Assembly: GCA_945904015.1 (NCBI GenBank)
Contig: CAMDPK010000009.1
Span: 17,848-81,847 of the forward strand
Direction of reading: 5' to 3'
DNA: 64,000 nt
Source of the DNA: Candidatus Kuenenia stuttgartensis
Lineage (GTDB): Bacteria; Planctomycetota; Planctomycetia; Planctomycetales; Planctomycetaceae
Within the stretch, counting starts at the first letter, position 1; each line of letters begins with the position of its first letter. The translations under genes were made by a program, and so were the position numbers. Positions 57,338 through 64,000 of this stretch are shown here, piece after piece. The notes below the pieces were generated by a model. That model worked only from the letters and a program-made list of their open reading frames with translations, made no database searches and was not told where the DNA came from.

Positions 57338-58753
57338 TCAGACGTTAAAGAACCACTCCGGAATCTTGATGAAGTACTTCAGGTTGGCGGCCCAGCGGAG
57401 CACCATCGTGATCGGCAGGGCCGCCATCATCAGCACCAAGTTCGAGAACACCATGTACCGCAGGAATCCCATGCGGAGGAAGAATTTCTTGAAGACCGTC
57501 ATCGCCATCACCATCGGCAGCACGCCGAGATAAATTCCGATGGCAACAAATCCGACAAACTCTCGCAGCAGGATGTACGGGGCCTGCGTCCAAAAATTCG
57601 CACCTGCGGGAGCCATCGGCAACGGCTGCCCGATGCCGTACCAGAAGTACTCGGACAAGCTGACGTTGTTCAGAGCCTCCAGCTTGTGGACGTCCCAATA
57701 TTCGTAGATGCCGAAGATGTTCCAGTTCGGACCACGTAAGAACGTGCCGAGGGTGATCATCCCGATCCACAACGGCAGGAACCCGAACATGAACGCCGTG
57801 ATCGCGAACTTCCGCTGGTTAAACGTGTAATACCCGTTGCCGAGCTTGTTGAAGTCGATGTACGGAATGGCCATCATTCCGCCGATGATCACGCTAGGAA
57901 ACACGACGCCCGCCAGCCACGGATCGAAATAGACCAGCATTTCCTGCAAGCCCAGGAAGTACCACGGAGCCTTCGACGGATTCGGCGTCTTCACCGCCGA
58001 GGCCGGTTCTTCCAGTGGAGCCTGCAACGCGATGCCCCACAGGATGAGCAGCGCCGTCACCGCGATCATGCAGATCATTTCGGTGTAAACGAGATCCGGC
58101 CAGGTCAGCACTTTCTCGTTGTTTTCGGCTTCGACCGGCCCCTGACCTTGAGCAGCGCGGCGGTCGTTTTCATTCGCCCGATAAAAGAACAGCCAGGTGA
58201 AAAAACCGACGATGAACAGCATCGCCACGATCGGCACGTTGTCGGGCTTGCCAACGATCTGTCGGAAATCCCAGTCCGTCAGACTGACGCACAGGAACAA
58301 CAGAGCCAGATTGAGCAACACCCAGCCGACGTTCGGCTTCGCCAGCCAATTCCGCAGCAGCAGCATTCCGATGAAGCCGAAGGTTGTCACCGCGAAATAA
58401 CGGCGAGCATCCGCCACGACAAAGTCGATCGCCGCCTTGGCAAAGTCGGGCATCACGAACCACCGCAATGCCTCAGGGACGCTTGCGCAGGTCAAGTGAG
58501 TGACCGAGACTAGCAGCAGCGCGATCGAATACATCGACCAAGCGGCAGCATTCGGCATGTCCATCCCGCCCAGGAATTCGGGCAGTCGGAAATGACGACC
58601 TCTGTGATACGACTTCCACGTCCACACCGCGTTCATTGCAAATAGAATCAGATACAGCCACCCCAGGCCATACAGGACGCTAGGCGTGACGTTGGGATGC
58701 GGGTCCGTCGATCCCAGGGTTAAGCAGGAAGTAATCAGCGACAAAGAGTTCAT
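57338..58753 (-). CDS. Cytochrome b C-terminal subunit (subunit IV-like) with an N-terminal membrane extension
   Basis: 471 residues, far longer than subunit IV (about 160). Residues 1-200 form about five membrane helices of unknown origin; a polar loop follows (about 191-215). The subunit-IV-like region begins near 216 (TWPDLVYTEMICMIAVTALLILW) and carries NPSKAPWYFLGLQEML (A262-P263-W264-Y265), the PEWY site with Glu replaced. The C terminus has further helices (about 320-455). It forms the Qo side of the quinol site with the neighbouring b subunit. Family assignment is firm; the added domain is unusual. Confidence 0.9.
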   Translation of the reverse strand: MNSLSLITSCLTLGSTDPHPNVTPSVLYGLGWLYLILFAMNAVWTWKSYHRGRHFRLPEFLGGMDMPNAAAWSMYSIALLLVSVTHLTCASVPEALRWFVMPDFAKAAIDFVVADARRYFAVTTFGFIGMLLLRNWLAKPNVGWVLLNLALLFLCVSLTDWDFRQIVGKPDNVPIVAMLFIVGFFTWLFFYRANENDRRAAQGQGPVEAENNEKVLTWPDLVYTEMICMIAVTALLILWGIALQAPLEEPASAVKTPNPSKAPWYFLGLQEMLVYFDPWLAGVVFPSVIIGGMMAIPYIDFNKLGNGYYTFNQRKFAITAFMFGFLPLWIGMITLGTFLRGPNWNIFGIYEYWDVHKLEALNNVSLSEYFWYGIGQPLPMAPAGANFWTQAPYILLREFVGFVAIGIYLGVLPMVMAMTVFKKFFLRMGFLRYMVFSNLVLMMAALPITMVLRWAANLKYFIKIPEWFFNV

Positions 58754-58776
58754 CGAGATTTCCGTGTTCCGAATTC

Positions 58777-59550
58777 CTACAACGGCTGACTGATCCCGCC
58801 GTCTTTGCGGACTCGCCAGAAGTGAATGGCAATCAAGCCAGCCGCCGCCAACGGGATCGCAACACAGTGCAGGATATAAAACCGATTCAGAGTCTCTTCA
58901 CCGACGAAGCGGCTGCCCAGCAACAGAAAGCGAGCATCGCTGGCATTGGTGATGAGGTCGTAACCGCCGAGATTCAAAAACTGAAAACCAGGGCCTTCGT
59001 GCCCCAGTACCGGTGTCGCGCGAGCCATGTTCGAACCGACGGTGATGGCCCAAATCGCGAGCTGATCCCACGGCAGCAAATAGCCGGTGAACGACAGCAA
59101 CAACGTCAGCTTGAGCAAGATCACGCCGACGACCCAATTGAATTCTCGCGGCGGCTTGTAACTGCCAGTCAGAAAAACGCGGTACATGTGCAGCCAAACC
59201 GTGATGACCATCGCGTGAGCACCCCAGCGGTGAATCTCGCGCATGATCCCCAGCGTCGTCACGTCGCGCAGAGCTAGAATGTCGTTGAAGGCCCATTCCA
59301 GCGTCGGCCGGTAGTAGAACATCAACAGCACGCCGGTGATGGTTTCTACCAAAAACAGGAAGAACGTGATTCCGCCCATGCACCAGGTGTAGGACAGCGC
59401 GATGCCCTGCTGCTTGATCGACACCGGATGCAGGTGCAGAAAGAAGTTGGTCAGCATTACGACCACGCGGTTGCGGCGGTCGTACGGAGCCGGATGCCGG
59501 AAGACACTCTTCCAGATTTGCGAATCGCGAATGTAATCACCGACCGACAT
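58777..59550 (-). CDS. Cytochrome b N-terminal subunit (b6-type)
   Basis: 257 residues from ATG 59550 (MSVGDYIRDS); the frame extends upstream into a hairpin repeat. Haem ligand pairs H107/H121 (14 apart) and H228/H243 (15 apart), the b6-type spacing. C57 in YTWCMGGIT aligns with the Cys that binds haem c_i in b6 and in Bacillus QcrB. Four helices typical of b6. Partner of the Rieske protein and the C-terminal b subunit. Confidence 0.93.
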   Translation of the reverse strand: MSVGDYIRDSQIWKSVFRHPAPYDRRNRVVVMLTNFFLHLHPVSIKQQGIALSYTWCMGGITFFLFLVETITGVLLMFYYRPTLEWAFNDILALRDVTTLGIMREIHRWGAHAMVITVWLHMYRVFLTGSYKPPREFNWVVGVILLKLTLLLSFTGYLLPWDQLAIWAITVGSNMARATPVLGHEGPGFQFLNLGGYDLITNASDARFLLLGSRFVGEETLNRFYILHCVAIPLAAAGLIAIHFWRVRKDGGISQPL

Positions 59551-59567
59551 GGATGCTGACTTTCTCA

Positions 59568-59649
59568 CGTGGGGCAGGTTTTCAACCTGCCGTGCCTGCA
59601 ACACTCCAACAAATCAAGCCATCCGGGCAGGTTGAAAACCTGCCCCACG
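59568..59649. repeat. 24-base perfect inverted repeat, GGGGCAGGTTTTCAACC family
   Basis: Arms 59568-59591 and 59626-59649, 34-base loop. Same family as the ctaA tail element. Lies between the Rieske gene and cytochrome b; the two genes are separated by about 100 bases, most of which is this repeat. Confidence 0.9.
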
Positions 59650-59651
59650 AA

Positions 59652-60773
59652 CTACGCCAACGCTCCATCGACGAACGAGTTCGTGTCTTCCCACTGTCCC
59701 ATCTCTTCCTGGAACTTGACGCTTTTGTCGACTTCCAACTGCCCGTCCGACGCCAGCTTGATGCCAACTCGTTCGAGTGGCCGCGGAGCCGGACCTTCAA
59801 AGTTGATGCCGTTGATGTAAAAACCTGAACCGTGACACGGGCATTTGTATTTCTGCTCGCCTTCGAGCCAGTTCGGTGTGCAGCCGAGATGGGTACAGAC
59901 CGAAGCGATGGCGTAGATCAAGTTGCGACCTTTGTACTGGTCGGTATGCACAATCCAGACGCCGCGAGCCGCCAACCACTTCGTGCTGACGTTGCCCAGC
60001 GGGTAGTCGCTCGCCGGACCAATTTTGAACTTCGTCGGCGGCTCAACCAGCACGTTCGGGAACATGAACCGCGCAAGATCGAGCAACCACAACAGCGAAG
60101 TTGCGGCCATCGACCCAAACCCAATCGCCAGCGGCGAGAGACAGGCTGCGACAAAACTGCGACGATCGGTGCCAGTACTCTTTTTGTCTTTTGCCGCCGA
60201 GGGCCTCATAGGCATTGGCGGCAGAACTGGCTTCACGGGGACTGCCGGAGTTGCGATAGCGACTGCGGCGATTGCTCCGCCGCCGCGCACCGCTTTGAGC
60301 ATGTCTTCCACGGAAGGTTTTGCGACACCGCTGGTCGCAGCGGCGACTGGCTTCACAGCGGCTTTCGCGGCCGGAGCCTCAGCAGTTACCGTCGGAGCGG
60401 CAGCGCTACCTTTGCCAGCGCGGATCGCCGCCAGAATGTCCGAGGTCGAGCCGGGCTTGGCAGCGGGAGCCGCCTTCGGCGCGGCAGCGGCTTTCGGAGC
60501 CGCAGATTCAGCGGGAGCTTCAGCCGCTCCGCCCTTCGCGCCTTGAGCACGAATCGCGGCGAGGATATCGCTTGTTGATCCGGGCTTCGCCGCCGGAGCC
60601 GCTTTCGGTTTCGGAGGCGCTGGTGCCGCCTCAACCGCCGAGGGTTCGGGCGCGGAGGACTCTACAACGGGAGCCGGGGGCGCAGGTGCGGCTGGAGCAT
60701 CGCTGCTCGCGCTGGGTTTCGCCGCTCGAATCTTGGCCAGAATATCGGCCGTCGAAAGTTTTGGTTCAGACAT
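59652..60773 (-). CDS. Rieske iron-sulfur protein with repeat-bearing N-terminal extension
   Basis: 373 residues from ATG 60773; roughly 200 residues longer than usual at the N terminus. Repeats of the form S-x2-D-[IM]-L-x2-[IV]-R lie at 7-16, 66-75, 110-118 and 154-163, linked by Ala/Pro-rich stretches. A twin-arginine pair R204-R205 is followed by a membrane segment (about 207-236). Rieske cluster: C293, H295 (CTHLGC) and C311, H314 (CPCHGS) as ligands, C298-C313 as the disulfide. First gene of the respiratory cluster, so its promoter lies in the 199-base divergent gap before 60973. Function of the extension unknown. Confidence 0.93.
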   Translation of the reverse strand: MSEPKLSTADILAKIRAAKPSASSDAPAAPAPPAPVVESSAPEPSAVEAAPAPPKPKAAPAAKPGSTSDILAAIRAQGAKGGAAEAPAESAAPKAAAAPKAAPAAKPGSTSDILAAIRAGKGSAAAPTVTAEAPAAKAAVKPVAAATSGVAKPSVEDMLKAVRGGGAIAAVAIATPAVPVKPVLPPMPMRPSAAKDKKSTGTDRRSFVAACLSPLAIGFGSMAATSLLWLLDLARFMFPNVLVEPPTKFKIGPASDYPLGNVSTKWLAARGVWIVHTDQYKGRNLIYAIASVCTHLGCTPNWLEGEQKYKCPCHGSGFYINGINFEGPAPRPLERVGIKLASDGQLEVDKSVKFQEEMGQWEDTNSFVDGALA

Positions 60774-60972
60774 GTCTCTTCGCACGCTCAAAACGGACCG
60801 CACACGCTGGCGCAGTCACAGGGGGCGAGATTAAGAGGGGCGGATTCTTGCAATCGCGCCGCGAGCCAGCAACCTTTCGGAATCACAGTCACGTGAGATT
60901 TCCCAAACTCAGGACGAGCCTCAAAATGACGTTCTCAGGGCTGAGAAGATCAACCATGGCGAGCGACCCGTA
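60774..60972. promoter_or_regulatory. Divergent promoter region, respiratory cluster and DUF4392 gene
   Basis: 199 bases between the Rieske gene (minus) and the D-glutamate cyclase-like gene (plus). A TTGCAA/TAATCT pair with 14-base spacing exists on the minus strand, too tight for a standard sigma-70 promoter; I name no promoter with confidence. No hairpin repeat is present here, unlike in most other gaps. Confidence 0.4.
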
Positions 60973-62067
60973 ATGAGCGACGAGCGGAAAGCAGCGGCTT
61001 CGATCTCGGCCGAGCACGCGGTGTTGCTCGACGAATTCGAGCGATTCATCCATCGCGACCCCGCGCGGCGTGGTCTGTGCGCCAGCGAACTGGACGCCGA
61101 CGGCCAAGCCACGACATCGCGACTGGGAGCCGGACAGCTCGCCGCCGCCGCGACCGACTTGGCGCAAAACGCTCGCCGAGTCGCCATTGTCACCGGCTTT
61201 TTCATTCCGCACGCTCAGCCGCCGTGCGCCGAGACCGACGGCCCGCCGGGAAGTTTGTTTCTCGCTCACTGCCTGCAAGCCCTCGGCATCGACGCAGCCG
61301 TCATCACCGACGGCCCGTGTGCCGCCGCTGTCCGAGCAGCCGCCAACGGCATCGACTTTCCGCTGGATCGCGTTTTTATCGCGCCGCTCAAAGCCGAAAG
61401 CTGGTGCGATGAGTTCTTGCAATCGGAATTCGCTCGTGGTTTGACGCACTTGATTGCCGTCGAGCGCGTCGGGCCGAGCCACACGGCGGAGTCGGTGGGG
61501 GCGAGGGGTGAGGGGCGAGGAGCGAGGGGCGAGCAAGACAAAGCTGCCGACAACTCGTCACTCCCCGCGTTCATTGCCGACGTTGCTACCGAGCATCACG
61601 ATCACTGTCACAACATGCGCGGCGTTTGCATCGACGCTCACACTGCTCCGCTACATTTGTTGTTTGAGCGGTTGCCGCAGTTCCACTCAACGGCGCGGAC
61701 GATTGGCGTCGGTGACGGCGGGAACGAGATCGGGATGGGGGCGATTCCGTGGGCCGAGTTGCGTCGCCGTCTGCCGGGCGAGCACGCGGGACGAGTGCCA
61801 TGTCGCATCGCCTGTGACTTCAACATCGTCGCCGGGACCAGCAATTGGGGAGCAATGGCGCTCGCCGCCGGAGTTTGTCTGCTGCGGGACCGGCTCGATG
61901 TCTTGCAGCCGTGGACTCGCGAGAGACAGCGTGAGTGGTTGGAACATCTCGTGGAGAACGGCCCCGCCGTGGACGGCGTCACCGGGCGACGCGAAGCGAC
62001 TGTGGATGGCTTGCCGTTTTTGACCTACATCCAGCCGTGGGAGGGCATCTTGCGATCCCTCGGCTAA
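60973..62067 (+). CDS. D-glutamate cyclase-like protein (DUF4392)
   Basis: 364 residues from ATG 60973. Diagnostic motifs are VAIVTGFFIP, PPGSLFLAHCLQALGIDAAVITDGPCAA, THLIAVERVGPS, GVGDGGNEIGMG and FNIVAGTSNWGAMAL. The family converts D-glutamate to 5-oxo-D-proline in mammals; bacterial members are poorly studied. Residues of about 176-190 (VGARGEGRGARGEQDKA) are coded by a GAGGGGCGAG repeat and interrupt the protein between two core segments. Divergent from the Rieske gene. Confidence 0.88.
   Translation: MSDERKAAASISAEHAVLLDEFERFIHRDPARRGLCASELDADGQATTSRLGAGQLAAAATDLAQNARRVAIVTGFFIPHAQPPCAETDGPPGSLFLAHCLQALGIDAAVITDGPCAAAVRAAANGIDFPLDRVFIAPLKAESWCDEFLQSEFARGLTHLIAVERVGPSHTAESVGARGEGRGARGEQDKAADNSSLPAFIADVATEHHDHCHNMRGVCIDAHTAPLHLLFERLPQFHSTARTIGVGDGGNEIGMGAIPWAELRRRLPGEHAGRVPCRIACDFNIVAGTSNWGAMALAAGVCLLRDRLDVLQPWTRERQREWLEHLVENGPAVDGVTGRREATVDGLPFLTYIQPWEGILRSLG
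61498..61533. repeat. GAGGGGCGAG-type half repeat in frame
   Basis: Same units as at 18031-18117, here only one arm, coding Gly/Arg/Glu in the glutamate cyclase-like gene. Confidence 0.8.
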
Positions 62068-62068
62068 G

Positions 62069-62087
62069 CACACGCGAGCCGCGTGTG
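62069..62087. terminator. Small hairpin between convergent genes
   Basis: CACACGCG pairs with CGCGTGTG around AGC, one base past the DUF4392 stop and one base before the Mrp stop. Probably the shared end of both transcripts; no T-run. Confidence 0.6.
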
Positions 62088-62088
62088 G

Positions 62089-63150
62089 CTACAGAATTTC
62101 CAGTGACGGCATCGGCGCATCGACAATCACGCGCTTCGCGATTTGCATTGCGATGTTCTCGGTCATGCGGAGCAGGTGCGGCTTCACGGGATTGTCGTCC
62201 TCGAACAGCGAGGCAATTTGGCCATCGTCGCCGCGCACGCGAATCGTCGCGTCGATCGGGATTTCGCCGAGGAATGGCAGTCCGAGTTCTGCGGCTTTGG
62301 CTTTCGCGCCGCCGCGGCCGAAGATTTCGCCCGACATGTTTTCGACGATGCCGAGCACTGGGATTTTGACCTGATCGAACATGCTGATCGCTTTGACGGC
62401 ATCCAGCAGCGCGACCTTCTGCGGCGTGCAGACGACAACCGCTCCGGCTAAGCCGAGCAGTTGCGACAGAGTCAACGACACATCACCCGTTCCCGGCGGG
62501 AGGTCGATGATCAAGTAGTCGAGTTCGCCCCAATCGGTCTCTTGCAGGAACTGTGTCAGCAGCTTGTGCAGCATCGGGCCGCGCCAGATGACCGCTTGGT
62601 TTTCACGGATCAGGAAGCCGATCGAGAGGACTTTCATGCCGTCCGCATCGATCGGTTCCAGACGCTGAATCTTCTGGCCGTTGGGAAGTTCGACCTCGCG
62701 AACGATCGGCGTCCCCTTCGCGCCGGTGAGCAGCGGAATGCTCGGCCCGTAAACGTCGGCGTCGAGCAGCCCGACCTTGGCTCCGAAATGCTTCAGACCG
62801 TAGGCCAGAGAAGCCGCCGTTGTACTCTTGCCGACGCCCCCCTTGCCGCTGCCGACCGCGACGACGTTCTTGATTCGCAGGCCGATCTTGCCGCCAGTTT
62901 CGCGGCCAAGCACCTGCCACGAGTACGTGACGTCCATCTTGCGTCCGCCCGCCGAACTCCCCAGCGTGCTGCCGATCAAGTCGCCAATCCGCTCGCGGCC
63001 AGGGTACGCCGGGGTTGGGAGTTGCACTTCGATCTTGATTGCATCGGACGTCGTCTGAACTGACCGGATCAGGCCCAGTCGATCGAAGGAGATTTCAAGT
63101 TCAGGATCGGTAAGTTGCCCGAGTTTCGAGCGAATTTCTGCGTCTGTCAT
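62089..63150 (-). CDS. Mrp/ApbC-type Fe-S cluster carrier ATPase
   Basis: 353 residues. The N-terminal MIP18/DUF59 domain is about residues 1-90 (DAEIRSKLGQLTDPELEIS). Deviant Walker A GSGKGGVGKSTT is near residue 104, LIIDLPPGTGDVSLTLSQLL is the A' region, and VALLDAVKAISMFDQVKIPVLGIVENMSGEIFGRGG follows. The usual CxxC Fe-S dimer motif is not seen (ENMSGEIFGRGG region lacks it). Carries or loads Fe-S clusters in the cytoplasm. Convergent with the DUF4392 gene. Confidence 0.9.
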   Translation of the reverse strand: MTDAEIRSKLGQLTDPELEISFDRLGLIRSVQTTSDAIKIEVQLPTPAYPGRERIGDLIGSTLGSSAGGRKMDVTYSWQVLGRETGGKIGLRIKNVVAVGSGKGGVGKSTTAASLAYGLKHFGAKVGLLDADVYGPSIPLLTGAKGTPIVREVELPNGQKIQRLEPIDADGMKVLSIGFLIRENQAVIWRGPMLHKLLTQFLQETDWGELDYLIIDLPPGTGDVSLTLSQLLGLAGAVVVCTPQKVALLDAVKAISMFDQVKIPVLGIVENMSGEIFGRGGAKAKAAELGLPFLGEIPIDATIRVRGDDGQIASLFEDDNPVKPHLLRMTENIAMQIAKRVIVDAPMPSLEIL

Positions 63151-63252
63151 GGTCTCGTTGCTGGCAAGTTTCGAGGAATGGTTTGGGAGCTTCGAGTTGT
63201 AGCGGCCTCACCGACGACGAACAACAAGCACCATCTTGTCACACGGGCCCAG

Positions 63253-63385
63253 TCACGCCCTTCTCCCTCCGGGAGAAGGTTGCCGAAGGCCGGATGAGGG
63301 ACTCCATGAGAATGAAAGCCTCCGTGACGTTCGGATCCCTCACCCCGGCCCTCTCCCAAAGGGAAAGGGAGAAAGCCAAGCCAAA
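63253..63385. repeat. CTTCTCCCTCCGGGAGAAGG-type degenerate inverted repeat
   Basis: Left part CCTTCTCCCTCCGGGAGA through CCGGATGAGGGA; right part TCCCTCACCCCGGCCCTC and beyond is its degenerate inverse. A known planctomycete-style dispersed repeat in my recollection. Lies between the Mrp gene and the small receiver-like gene. Confidence 0.75.
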
Positions 63386-63392
63386 AGACCGG

Positions 63393-63770
63393 TCACTCCG
63401 ATTTGAAAAACAGTCGTCTGCATGCCCGCGAGAGTTGCTCACCGGACACATCGCCAACCAAGACTTCGCGCACCCCGACATCGCGCAGAGTCCATTCCAG
63501 ATCACCCACGTCCGGAGGACACAGCGCGATCACCGACGGGACTCGCGGCGGCGCGACCAGCTTGCTCAGCCATTGCAGGCATTCCGCCAGGTCTTCCGGC
63601 AGTTCGAAGACCAGGACATCCGCCATCGGCGGAAATGCGAACGCCGAGAGTTCGCTCAAATTCCGGCAACCACGCACACGCACCGATTCGTTTCGGAACT
63701 GGCGATGCAACTCAGGCTCCCAGCGAGGCCGAGATTCAAACACCACAATCGTCCGCACAGAATTGGACAC
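63393..63770 (-). CDS. Small receiver-like hypothetical protein
   Basis: 125 residues from GTG 63770. Alternating beta/alpha pattern with RTIVVFESRP at the N terminus, DVLVFELPEDL, PSVIALCPPD and VREVLVGDVSGEQL, like a degenerate response-regulator receiver domain lacking the usual phosphoacceptor Asp-Asp pair. No DNA-binding domain. No partner kinase nearby. It is likely a real gene, but the start is uncertain as no good ribosome site is visible. Confidence 0.55.
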   Translation of the reverse strand: MSNSVRTIVVFESRPRWEPELHRQFRNESVRVRGCRNLSELSAFAFPPMADVLVFELPEDLAECLQWLSKLVAPPRVPSVIALCPPDVGDLEWTLRDVGVREVLVGDVSGEQLSRACRRLFFKSE

Positions 63771-63781
63771 GGCAGGCTTTC

Positions 63782-63871
63782 ACGTAGCCGTCACCGCTCT
63801 GCGTGACGAGCCGATCGTTGAACAAACTGCGATTCGCAGCCGCCGGGACTTCTCGGCTCGTCACGCGGAGT
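63782..63871. repeat. CGTAGCC-tipped inverted repeat, related to 33082-33175
   Basis: Left arm 63782-63814 and right arm 63854-63871 (TCGGCTCGTCACGCGGAG). Shares GTAGCCGTCA tips and CGTGACGAGC with the 33082 copy. Right arm is shortened. Confidence 0.8.
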
Positions 63872-63983
63872 TGGCGATAGGACGAAAAGAGGCGTGGCTC
63901 CCCCTTGAGGAGGCGGGAGGGGAAAAAGATGGGGATGCCTCGAAGGTGAGGCAGAGAGTTTTGGAAAACCCATGAGACTCGCA

Positions 63984-64000
63984 GGAGGTCATCCCCATGT
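63984..64000 (+). other. Possible ribosome site and start codon of a gene beyond the right edge
   Basis: AGGAGGTCATCCCCATG: an ideal Shine-Dalgarno AGGAGG is 8 bases from ATG 63997-63999. Only the first codon is inside the window, so the gene cannot be named and may not exist. Confidence 0.4.

Noticed and set aside
54385..57348. Plus-strand open frame of 987 codons opposite the octaheme gene
   Set aside because: Composition is typical of an antisense shadow; the opposite strand has eight haem sites and a clear anchor.
60889..61536. Minus-strand frame opposite the DUF4392 gene
   Set aside because: The plus strand carries the diagnostic GDGGNEIGMG motif; the minus frame has no domain.

Overview
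The window reads as chromosomal DNA of a planctomycete (Planctomycetes, probably Planctomycetales). The evidence is a DUF1501 protein with a twin-arginine leader, two giant secreted proteins carrying the N-terminal LEERxLL (LEPR-XLL type) motif, a moderately high GC content, and many dispersed hairpin repeats between genes. I saw no rRNA, tRNA, CRISPR array, transposase or prophage gene. Genus cannot be read from the sequence.

Layout. 1-14553 (minus): two large LEERxLL surface or exported proteins, one cut by the window edge and one of 4104 residues with cadherin/Ig-like modules and C-terminal RTX-type calcium repeats. 14981-41183: housekeeping and hypothetical genes on both strands. These are a B12-type radical SAM protein, RibD, a SEC-C protein, UDP-glucuronate decarboxylase, a small toxin-antitoxin pair, PurH, a deoxyhypusine-synthase-like protein, a metallopeptidase/DPP-IV fusion, an amidohydrolase/CBM9-like fusion, a HAD hydrolase, SixA, an XdhC-like protein, a 65-residue acidic protein, an EboE-like TIM barrel, an orphan FtsX-type permease, LeuD, then DUF1501, Nif3 and DUF983.

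41288-60773 (minus): a run of 17 co-directional genes for the lower respiratory chain, many overlapping or a few bases apart. From its 5' end: Rieske protein, cytochrome b N-terminal half, cytochrome b C-terminal half, a 1277-residue membrane-anchored octaheme cytochrome c, an amicyanin-like cupredoxin lipoprotein, a diheme cytochrome c lipoprotein, CoxB, CoxA, CtaA, CtaB, CoxC, CoxD, an ABC-2 transporter (ATPase and permease), SCO1, DUF420 and a small CPMC membrane protein. It appears to encode a quinol:cytochrome c reductase with b6-type histidine spacing but no cytochrome c1 or f, the electron carriers that could replace c1, a type A2 (YSHP) oxidase, and the haem A and copper assembly factors. 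This is the most interesting system in the window. Unusual parts are the octaheme hub, four DILAxIR repeats on the Rieske N terminus, a conserved Cys in cytochrome b that could hold a haem c_i, an extra membrane domain on the cytochrome b C-terminal subunit, and a roughly 110-residue charged insert in CoxC.

60973-64000: D-glutamate cyclase-like (DUF4392), an Mrp/ApbC ATPase, a receiver-like small protein, and what may be the start codon of a further gene at the right edge.

Throughout the window, long inverted repeats (arms about 20-38 bases) lie at gene ends. Several unrelated ones share CGTAG...CTAC tips, and three share the flank CTACAAAAC. Some lie in frame inside genes (XdhC-like, FtsX-like, glutamate cyclase) or supply the last codons (HAD, ABC ATPase, CtaA).
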